NCBI GenBank assembly: GCA_020025345.1 | Contig: JAHHSH010000068.1 | Location: forward strand, 1-8,308 | DNA: 8,308 bases | Reading direction: 5' to 3' | DNA from: Oscillospiraceae bacterium | Lineage (GTDB): Bacteria > Bacillota > Clostridia > Oscillospirales > Oscillospiraceae | Shown here: in pieces, positions 1-5,169 of the stretch | Layout: each line of letters begins with the position of its first letter | How positions within the stretch are numbered: position 1 is the first letter of the stretch | The notes under the pieces: model-generated | The model's database searches: none | Seen by the model: the letters and a program-made list of their open reading frames with translations, nothing else | What the model was told of the DNA's origin: nothing | Made by a program: the position numbers and the translations under genes

Positions 1-40
1 GCAGCACCACATACTCTTTTAAACTGATTTTCTCTTTCAT
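1..40 (-). CDS. 5' end of a gene leaving the window; possible BrnQ-type branched-chain amino acid carrier (partial)
   Basis: Only the first 13 codons are present, reading MKEKISLKEYVVL from an ATG at 38-40. A purine-rich Shine-Dalgarno (GGGAGGAAGG) lies a few bases upstream, and a good sigma-A promoter lies at 109-137, so a real gene start is well supported. The short N-terminus resembles the cytoplasmic lead-in of BrnQ/LIV-II sodium-coupled branched-chain amino acid carriers, which often begin with a Lys-rich stretch and a KEY-type motif before the first membrane helix. That match rests on memory of the family and on 13 residues, so the identity is tentative. No membrane segment can be seen because the gene is cut. 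It is transcribed in the same direction as the operon at 451-4942 but appears to be a separate unit. Confidence 0.5.
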   Translation of the reverse strand, partial: MKEKISLKEYVVL

Positions 41-108
41 CTCTCTACCTTCCTCCCATTATTCCTTCGCCTCAGAAATACCGTTTTCCAAGGGAAGCCA
101 GCTTGTTT

Positions 109-137
109 ATCATACCTTTTTCCATCTAAAAAAACAA
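109..137 (-). promoter_or_regulatory. Sigma-A promoter for the gene at the left edge
   Basis: On the minus strand a -35 box TTGTTT (132-137) is followed by exactly 17 bases and a -10 box TATGAT (109-114, five of six consensus positions). The predicted transcript start is near 102, giving a leader of about 60 bases before the ATG at 40. The -35 match is only moderate (three of six), compensated by the T-rich stretch around it. Confidence 0.6.
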
Positions 138-161
138 CCCCCACACCGTTCAAAAATGCGA

Positions 162-185
162 GCTATCCTAAATTGTGCGGATAGC
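162..185 (-). terminator. Weak terminator-like hairpin upstream of the left-edge promoter
   Basis: The arms GCTATCC and GGATAGC (7 bp, 10-base loop) are followed on the minus strand by TCGCA and then TTTTT. The five-base gap before the U-run makes it a poor intrinsic terminator. It sits just upstream of the promoter at 109-137, so it could stop read-through from the operon into the next gene, or it could be a protein-binding palindrome. Confidence 0.3.
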
Positions 186-317
186 CCAAAACTACCCTGT
201 GGGTATTTTTCTTTTGCTGTTTCCTACTTTTGTCAGTTAGCTTTCCTCTCTTTTACGAATATCCCTCTTAATGATCATATTTAAATATGTATATAGCCTC
301 GTTTAGACATAGCAATA

Positions 318-366
318 CCCCCTGTTATAGCTTTTGCAAGCCTACAACAGGGGGCATTTTTTCTTT
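318..366. terminator. Strong hairpin with U-run, downstream of the operon
   Basis: The arms CCCCCTGTT (318-326) and AACAGGGGG (346-354) pair perfectly over 9 bp, and the interior can pair further (TAGCTT with AAGcCTA, one bulge). On the plus strand the stem is followed directly by CATTTTTTCTTT, a classic terminator tail. On the minus strand, the direction of the operon ending at 451, the tail is TATTGC, which is weak. By position it should end the operon transcript; by T-run orientation it would stop a plus-strand transcript. Confidence 0.55.
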
Positions 367-380
367 GTCTGTTTTCGCCA

Positions 381-398
381 AAGTGATCTAAATCACAC
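381..398. promoter_or_regulatory. Crp/Fnr-like palindromic site
   Basis: AAGTGATCTAAATCACAC contains the perfect arms GTGAT (383-387) and ATCAC (392-396) around a 4-base centre. It matches the E. coli Crp consensus core TGTGATCTAGATCACA at 14 of 16 positions (382-397). It lies about 53 bases past the permease stop codon and about 245 bases upstream of the left-edge promoter, an odd place for an activator site. A chance palindrome remains possible. Confidence 0.3.
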
Positions 399-450
399 AG
401 GGAGCAACTTTCTATTTGACTTACCAGCGCTGCAAAATGCAGTGCTCTTG

Positions 451-1782
451 TTAGTCTTTCTCGTAGCTGATCTCCATGTTTACCTTGCCGGTCTTGTAGC
501 GCAGCAGGGCGTAAATCACAGCAGCTACCAGCAGGACGCCGTTACCAATGATGATTCCCTTGGACATATCCGCTGCCAGCAGCACAATCTGCAGGATGCA
601 GCCAGCCACAGAGAGCGCAGATACAGCAATAATGGCTCCGCTGGAGAGTTTGAACTTGGACTTAGCCCACTCATCAGGCACTATCTTGGGCAGACGGATC
701 AAGCCCACATTGATGACGATGAAGATGATCTGGCCGATAATGTTGGTCAGGCTGCCCAGAATACCGATGTTGAAGCCCAGCAGGATCGGAGCCAAACCAA
801 TGACATAGAAAATAGTCAGCAGAACCATCGGAGTCTTATACTTAGGATGGATATAGCCCAGCTTGGCGGGGAACCAACCATCCACGCAGGCCTGCAGGAC
901 AGGCTTTGTTGCGCTGGCAAAGGTCGCATTCAGCGTGGAAATCAGTGCGAACATAGCGCCGCCCACCATGAAGAACACATACAGGGGCTTGGGCAGAACT
1001 GCATTGGCCACCAGAGCCAGAGACTTATTAGCCACCTCAGGAACCGGCAGAACACCTGCGGCTACCACAGCCAGTACACCATAGAGCACTGCCACGAAGG
1101 CGGTAGCCACAATAATGGCCTTGGGGATATCGCGGGTGGGATTCTTAGCCTCAGCACTCAGGTTGATGATAACGAAAGCACCACCGGTAGCGAAGGTCAA
1201 GAGGGAACCTGCCTGCATCAGGCCCAGAGCGCCATGGGTCATGAAGTCCTCAGAGAGATAGTCGGGAGTGACGTGGGGCAGACCAAAGGCTGCCAGCAGG
1301 CCCAGAGCAACACACATGACCACAATGATCACATTCTGCACCTTGGCCATCTTATCAATACCAAACATATTCAGTACATAGAATACCGTCAGGCAGATAA
1401 TGGCAATGATGGCCTGGCTGCCATCGGGAAGGAAAAGCGCCATAAAGTAATCTGCAAAGGACAGCGCCATCAACGCCACCGTCATATTACTAATAATGAA
1501 GAGAACAATGTAAATACCGCCGAACTGTTTGCCCGCCAGCAGAGCGGACATGGTGTAGTGACCACCTCTCAGACGGAGGGTACCACCAACGACTACCGTG
1601 GGAATGATCGTTACAATAGACAGAACAGCTGCAATCAAAAATGCGATAGGAACAGAACGGCCGGTCATACCGATGGCCACACCCATCAGAGACATAATGC
1701 CTGCACCGATGATCTGGCCAATGGCGACACCCAGCAGATCCCGGAAGCCCAATACTCTTTTCAGATCTTTAGTAGAATTCAC
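451..1782 (-). CDS. APC-family amino acid permease
   Basis: A 443-residue integral membrane transporter of the amino acid-polyamine-organocation superfamily, which typically has 12 helices and uses proton or substrate antiport. Residues 16-35 hold the helix-1 signature GQIIGAGIM, whose unwound Gly-x-Gly region binds the amino acid backbone in this family. Residues 207-230 carry the typical NLSAEAKNPTRDIPKAI stretch, with conserved Glu211 and the loop before helix 6. Long hydrophobic segments recur along the whole chain, and the tail (429-443) is charged and cytoplasmic-like. The start is a GTG at 1780-1782, with GAGGA six bases upstream and only 15 bases after the stop of the preceding gene, so it is translated as the last gene of the operon. 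The substrate cannot be read from sequence; context suggests an amino acid or an amino-acid-bearing compound linked to the PLP enzyme next to it. Confidence 0.9.
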   Translation of the reverse strand: MNSTKDLKRVLGFRDLLGVAIGQIIGAGIMSLMGVAIGMTGRSVPIAFLIAAVLSIVTIIPTVVVGGTLRLRGGHYTMSALLAGKQFGGIYIVLFIISNMTVALMALSFADYFMALFLPDGSQAIIAIICLTVFYVLNMFGIDKMAKVQNVIIVVMCVALGLLAAFGLPHVTPDYLSEDFMTHGALGLMQAGSLLTFATGGAFVIINLSAEAKNPTRDIPKAIIVATAFVAVLYGVLAVVAAGVLPVPEVANKSLALVANAVLPKPLYVFFMVGGAMFALISTLNATFASATKPVLQACVDGWFPAKLGYIHPKYKTPMVLLTIFYVIGLAPILLGFNIGILGSLTNIIGQIIFIVINVGLIRLPKIVPDEWAKSKFKLSSGAIIAVSALSVAGCILQIVLLAADMSKGIIIGNGVLLVAAVIYALLRYKTGKVNMEISYEKD

Positions 1783-1797
1783 GGTGATTCCTCACTT

Positions 1798-2982
1798 TCA
1801 ATTTTTATGATTCTCAATGGCCTGACGCAGGCGCTCCAGCGCCTCCTCCAGAACAAACCGCGGGCACGCCAGATTCAAACGCTCATAGCCCTGTCCCTCT
1901 TCGCCAAACATATATCCCTCATCCATAAAGATATGTGCTTCTTTGACCATCAGCTGGGACAGCTCATGATAATCCATACCCAGGCCGGTGCAATCCCACC
2001 ACTGAAGATAGGTACCCTCCAGGGGGAACACCTTGATTTCCGGGATATTCTCCTGCATATACTTTTCCACAAAGTGGGCATTGTCGTTCAGAACAGGAAG
2101 CAGTTCATCCAGCCACGCCTCGCCCTTTTCATAGGCCAGTGCGCAAGATTGATAGCCCATAATGCTCAGCCCGAAGTGACCGGAGCACTCCATCTGGTGC
2201 ACAAACTTCTGGCGCATTTCCGGATTGGAAATGATGATGCTGGAAGTCTGCATGCCAGCCAGATTGAAGGTCTTACTGGGAGAAGTGCAGGTGATGCAGC
2301 GATCTGCAACCGCCTGGGACACGGTCGCCGTTACCGTGTGCTTCTGACCCGGCATGATCAGGTCAAAATGGATTTCGTCAGAAACAAGAATGAGGTCATT
2401 GCGCACGCAGATATCTGCAATCTTCTCCAGCTCTTCCTTCGTCCAGACGCGGCCCACCGGATTGTGGGGACTGCAGAGGATCAGCATTTTGTTTTCTGCC
2501 TTTTTCGCCTTCTCTTCCAGATCAGCGAAATCGATTTCATAGCGCATTCCCTTGCGGAGCAGCTGATTTTTCACGATAACCCGGTGGTTGCGCTCGATAG
2601 ATTCATAGAAGGGGAAGTAAACCGGGCTCATCACGATGACACCCTCGCCGGGTTCAGTAAAGGCCAGCACCGCATTGGTGATGGCAGGTACCACACCGAT
2701 GGATACGCAGATCCAGTCCTTTTCGATCTTCCAGTTATGACGGCGGAGCATCCAATCCTGCACAGCGCTCTTAAAGCGATCTCCCGCCGCAGAGTAACCC
2801 AAGATTGCAGTATCCAAAAATGTCTTGAGTCCATCGATGATCTCAGGGGCATTTTTGAACTCCATATCTGCAATAGAGAAAGGAACAATTCCCTCCGGGA
2901 CTTCCGGATCTGCCAGTTTCATGTTGGCCCACTTATTGGAGTCCATCACTCTTCTATCGACCAACGTCTCAAAATCATACAT
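1798..2982 (-). CDS. PatB/MalY-type PLP-dependent C-S lyase or aminotransferase
   Basis: A 394-residue fold-type I PLP enzyme, the normal length for the MalY/PatB group, whose members cleave cystathionine-like C-S bonds (beta-lyase) or act as aminotransferases. Visible landmarks: the N-terminal RRVMDSNKW and PFSIADMEF stretches typical of the group (10-43), SPHNPVGRVW (171-180), SDEIHFDLI with Asp202 expected to bind the PLP pyridine nitrogen, SPSKTFNLAGMQTS with Lys237 as the Schiff-base lysine, and RLNLACPR with Arg375 expected to bind the substrate carboxylate. The ATG at 2980-2982 has GGAGGA nine bases upstream. It follows the hydrolase gene by 28 bases and precedes the permease by 15. 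The family assignment is firm; lyase versus transaminase is not decidable here. Its pairing with nucleoside genes is unusual and hints at a nucleoside carrying an amino acid or thioether group (inference). Confidence 0.9.
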   Translation of the reverse strand: MYDFETLVDRRVMDSNKWANMKLADPEVPEGIVPFSIADMEFKNAPEIIDGLKTFLDTAILGYSAAGDRFKSAVQDWMLRRHNWKIEKDWICVSIGVVPAITNAVLAFTEPGEGVIVMSPVYFPFYESIERNHRVIVKNQLLRKGMRYEIDFADLEEKAKKAENKMLILCSPHNPVGRVWTKEELEKIADICVRNDLILVSDEIHFDLIMPGQKHTVTATVSQAVADRCITCTSPSKTFNLAGMQTSSIIISNPEMRQKFVHQMECSGHFGLSIMGYQSCALAYEKGEAWLDELLPVLNDNAHFVEKYMQENIPEIKVFPLEGTYLQWWDCTGLGMDYHELSQLMVKEAHIFMDEGYMFGEEGQGYERLNLACPRFVLEEALERLRQAIENHKN

Positions 2983-3010
2983 GATTTTGTATCCTCCATT
3001 CGTTCGAATC

Positions 3011-3982
3011 TTAGATCTTTTTCGTCAGTGCCTCCAGAAGCATCTTCTCAAACAGCTCCCGGTTAGCATTCAGTGCTACATGAACATTGGGCTGTGCGGC
3101 CTTGTCCTTAGCCTCCATATCGCAGACACTCTGGCCATCGCAAACACCGCCGCTGCAATCCACATCTACGTTAACAAAGTGGACATCCTCCAGCACATCC
3201 ATATTGATGGCGGCACACACAGCCAACGCATCGTGGATGGGCACGGTCGTCATATCCTTCATGGGCTGCCAGTTGTTATAACCGTCCAGACGCTTGGCAA
3301 TCAGCTTTGCTGCCAACTGTGCTGCCGGAGCATCGCACTGCGCCAGTTCCTCCGCCACATGGATGGAAATGGCACCGGCGTGGGTGGCATCCAACGGTAC
3401 GAGCACAATATCCACACCGCTGTTCATCACGATCTTAGCTGCCTCAGGGTCAATCCAGAAGTTAAACTCTGCTGCAGGGGTGATGTTCTGCTCATGCCAG
3501 CCGCCACCCATGATGTAGATTTTGTCAATCTTGTTGGCAATCTCGGGCTGAATGCGCAGAGCCATGGCCACATTGGTCAGCGGGCCGACAGCGATCAAGG
3601 AGATGTCACCCTCGGACTCCATCAGCGTTCTGACCGTCCAGGAAACTGCATCCTCCTTCTCGCAGTGGATCGTTGCGGCAGGCAGAGGCATGAAGTCACC
3701 GTGCACGTCCTCCTTCTTGTCCTTCTGACCGGCAAAGGGAACACACTCTCTGCGTCCCTTGGTCAAGGAAACTACCATGGGCAGAGCACAGCCTCTGTGC
3801 ACAGGCACCTTGGCACCAATATGCTCAACCACGCGGAGGGTGTTCTCCGTAGTGTTGTCGATGCTGCGATTGCCATTGACGGTGCAGATACCCAGCACAT
3901 CCAGTTCCGGGTTGAGCACCGCAGTCATAATGGCAATAGCGTCATCAGAACCAGTGTCCACATCCAAAATCACTTTTCTCAT
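3011..3982 (-). CDS. Inosine-uridine preferring nucleoside hydrolase family protein
   Basis: A 323-residue cytoplasmic nucleoside hydrolase of the IUNH family, which uses a calcium-bound water to cleave the N-glycosidic bond and release ribose and a base. The N-terminal DVDTGSDDA motif supplies Asp9, Asp13 and Asp14 for calcium and ribose. GNR around residue 38, DVHGD (92-96), IMGGG (157-161), the NITPAAEFNFWIDPEAA region with Glu172 and Asn174, and the C-terminal HDALAV with His250 and Asp251 all match the family, so the active site looks complete. The start ATG at 3980-3982 has purine-rich AAGGAGAAAGGA upstream. It lies 48 bases after the ribokinase stop and 28 before the PLP-enzyme start. 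Neighbouring ribokinase would consume the ribose released. Base preference (purine, pyrimidine or modified) cannot be told from the sequence, and no base-processing gene is nearby. Confidence 0.92.
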   Translation of the reverse strand: MRKVILDVDTGSDDAIAIMTAVLNPELDVLGICTVNGNRSIDNTTENTLRVVEHIGAKVPVHRGCALPMVVSLTKGRRECVPFAGQKDKKEDVHGDFMPLPAATIHCEKEDAVSWTVRTLMESEGDISLIAVGPLTNVAMALRIQPEIANKIDKIYIMGGGWHEQNITPAAEFNFWIDPEAAKIVMNSGVDIVLVPLDATHAGAISIHVAEELAQCDAPAAQLAAKLIAKRLDGYNNWQPMKDMTTVPIHDALAVCAAINMDVLEDVHFVNVDVDCSGGVCDGQSVCDMEAKDKAAQPNVHVALNANRELFEKMLLEALTKKI

Positions 3983-4030
3983 TTTCTTTTTCCTTTCTCC
4001 TTATAAATTCCATTACTATTTCTTTATCTG

Positions 4031-4942
4031 TTATCTGCTTTCCTGCAAATCAGAGGTAAACTTCTGAACTTCATCCAATTCGGGGATGGAGACCGAGGCC
4101 CCCTTCCGCGTCACGGCAATGGCTGAGGCACACGAGGCTGTCCGCAGCGCTTCTGCCGCAGATCTGCCGCGAATTCGTTCAGCCAGATAATAGCCAGTGA
4201 ACGTATCGCCTGCCGCCGTTGTATCCACCACTTGGCGGACACGGCAGCCCTTCTCCCGGATTGTCCCTTCTTTTCCGTGATATATAGAACCGTCCTCGCC
4301 CAGCGTCAGCACAATTTCCGCACAGGGAAACACGCCGCACAGCCGCTCCAGCAGTTCCTCGATATCCCCGGCACAACCGGTAAGCGCCTTACCCTCGATT
4401 TCATTGAGAATGATCAGATCGATCATGGAGAAATCCAGTTGAAAAAGGCCCTCATCAATGGGCGAGGGGTTAAGCACTATGTACATCCCCCGCTCGTGAG
4501 CCCGCCGCACCAAATACGGCAGAGAGCTGATCTCATTTTGCACCAGGAGGTAATCACCGGGGACAAACTCGTTCAAGATTTCATCCACCATGGCCTCATC
4601 CACCACCTGATTGGCTCCGCCATAAAGCATGATGCAGTTATCGCCTTGCCGATCACACTGGATGATTGCGTTGCCGCTGCGCGGCTCTTTGACACGTTGT
4701 ACCAGCGAACAATCTACACCGGCCTTCTCCAACATATCCAGCAGGATCTGTCCATCCGGTCCTATGACACCGGCGTGGCGGACTGTAACCCCCGCCTTTT
4801 GCAGCGCCAGTGACTGGTTAAGTCCTTTTCCACCACAAAATACCTGTAATCCGGTCGAGGCGAGCGTCTCTCCCTTTTGTACAAAATGGTCCACCTGGTA
4901 GACATAATCCAAGTTGAGAGACCCAAAACTTAACACTTGCAT
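4031..4942 (-). CDS. rbsK: Ribokinase (PfkB family), first gene of the operon
   Basis: A 303-residue PfkB-family sugar kinase that phosphorylates ribose, or a closely related sugar, to the 5-phosphate with ATP. All positions that contact ribose in E. coli RbsK seem kept: Asn10 and Asp12 in GSLNLD, Gly38-Lys39 and Asn42 in CGGKGLNQ, Glu137 in QNEIS, and the catalytic base Asp246 in DTTAAGDTF. The C-terminal AIAVTRKGASVSIP segment matches the monovalent-cation site region of RbsK almost exactly. The start is the ATG at 4940-4942, backed by GGAGGG (4951-4956). A longer in-frame extension to 5023 is rejected because its ATG overlaps the -35 box of the operon promoter. This is the lead gene, with a leader of about 46 bases. 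A second ribokinase-like domain sits in the divergent regulator, but this copy is the one with a fully canonical active site. Confidence 0.88.
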   Translation of the reverse strand: MQVLSFGSLNLDYVYQVDHFVQKGETLASTGLQVFCGGKGLNQSLALQKAGVTVRHAGVIGPDGQILLDMLEKAGVDCSLVQRVKEPRSGNAIIQCDRQGDNCIMLYGGANQVVDEAMVDEILNEFVPGDYLLVQNEISSLPYLVRRAHERGMYIVLNPSPIDEGLFQLDFSMIDLIILNEIEGKALTGCAGDIEELLERLCGVFPCAEIVLTLGEDGSIYHGKEGTIREKGCRVRQVVDTTAAGDTFTGYYLAERIRGRSAAEALRTASCASAIAVTRKGASVSIPELDEVQKFTSDLQESR

Positions 4943-4963
4943 TGGTTTCGCCCTCCAGAGAGA

Positions 4964-4984
4964 AAATTGTTTCCGAAATTGTTT
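4964..4984. promoter_or_regulatory. Candidate operator in the operon leader (direct repeat plus palindrome)
   Basis: The 9-base word AAATTGTTT occurs twice (4964-4972 and 4976-4984) with a 12-base period. Its junction forms the perfect odd palindrome TTTCCGAAA (4970-4978). It covers about +5 to +25 of the predicted operon transcript, where a bound repressor would block elongation. The TTTCCG core is shared with the palindrome inside the divergent promoter (5108-5123). Confidence 0.4.
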
Positions 4985-4994
4985 TCTTGATGAA

Positions 4995-5023
4995 ATCATA
5001 ATACCTGCACTCTTCCACGTCAA
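4995..5023 (-). promoter_or_regulatory. Sigma-A promoter of the ribokinase-hydrolase-PLP enzyme-permease operon
   Basis: On the minus strand TTGACG (5018-5023, five of six) is followed by exactly 17 bases and TATGAT (4995-5000, five of six). The predicted start is near 4988. The region upstream of the -35 box is T/A-rich (5024-5037), suitable as an UP-like element. No other comparably strong promoter was noticed between the four genes, which fits one transcript. Confidence 0.8.
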
Positions 5024-5067
5024 TAGTTTTTATTTTTTTCTCCCAAACAGACTAATAATTCTCTCGG

Positions 5068-5081
5068 TTTTTGTGCAAAAA
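5068..5081. promoter_or_regulatory. Upstream palindrome in the divergent control region
   Basis: TTTTTGTGCAAAAA is an inverted repeat with 6-base arms (TTTTTG and CAAAAA) around a TG centre. It lies between the two divergent promoters. Its centre is 41 bp, close to four helical turns, from the centre of the similar palindrome at 5108-5123, so the two could be bound on the same DNA face. Confidence 0.35.
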
Positions 5082-5104
5082 GACTATATCGTCTATGGTG
5101 GTCA

Positions 5105-5133
5105 TTGACTTTTCCGCAAAAGTTCCGTATCAT
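5105..5133 (+). promoter_or_regulatory. Sigma-A promoter of the LacI-ribokinase fusion gene
   Basis: TTGACT (5105-5110, five of six) is followed by exactly 17 bases and TATCAT (5128-5133, five of six). The predicted transcript start is near 5140, leaving a leader of about 30 bases before the ATG at 5170. This excludes translation from the TTG at 5071, which lies upstream of the promoter. Confidence 0.78.
5108..5123. promoter_or_regulatory. Candidate LacI-type operator inside the regulator's own promoter
   Basis: ACTTTTCCGCAAAAGT has perfect 6-base arms (ACTTTT and AAAAGT) around CCGC, with a central CG step at 5115-5116. LacI/PurR-type regulators usually bind even palindromes with a central CG. 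It overlaps the end of the -35 box and most of the spacer, so binding would shut off the regulator's own promoter. The assignment is by symmetry and position only. Confidence 0.45.
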
Positions 5134-5169
5134 AGTTTCATCATTCATGGAAAGGGCAAAGATTCTAAA

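Larger units (their letters stand above)
41..450. other. Gene-free intergenic stretch with several symmetric elements
   Basis: No convincing coding sequence was seen on either strand. From left to right the region holds: the leader and promoter of the left-edge gene; an inverted repeat GCTATCC/GGATAGC (162-168 and 179-185) which, on the minus strand, is followed after five bases by TTTTT (152-156); a small TACCC/GGGTA hairpin with a T-rich tail at 194-216; a perfect 14-bp palindrome at 276-289; a strong hairpin at 318-354; and a Crp-like palindrome at 381-398. The stretch may contain the 3' untranslated end of the operon, and a small RNA on either strand cannot be excluded. No known riboswitch class was recognised. 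Confidence 0.6.

Noticed and set aside
41..317. A riboswitch or T-box leader upstream of the left-edge gene
   Set aside because: No conserved T-box sequence (AGGGUGGNACC-like) or other known riboswitch core was found, and the best promoter (109-137) lies downstream of the hairpins.
334..3066. A 910-codon open frame on the plus strand opposite the permease and PLP-enzyme genes
   Set aside because: The product is rich in His, Gln, Asn and Arg, has no recognisable domain, and lies antisense to two clear, conserved genes with proper ribosome sites. The opening results from codon bias of the real genes.
2825..4006. A 393-codon plus-strand open frame over the nucleoside hydrolase gene
   Set aside because: Same type of antisense shadow; no ribosome site, no domain, and a low-complexity His/Gln-rich composition.
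4940..5023. N-terminal extension of the ribokinase to an ATG at 5021-5023
   Set aside because: That ATG overlaps the -35 box of the operon promoter and lies upstream of the predicted transcript start; the ATG at 4940-4942 has a GGAGGG site and aligns with RbsK.
5071..5169. N-terminal extension of the LacI fusion to a TTG at 5071
   Set aside because: It lies upstream of the -35/-10 boxes at 5105-5133, and the LacI HTH begins exactly at the ATG at 5170.
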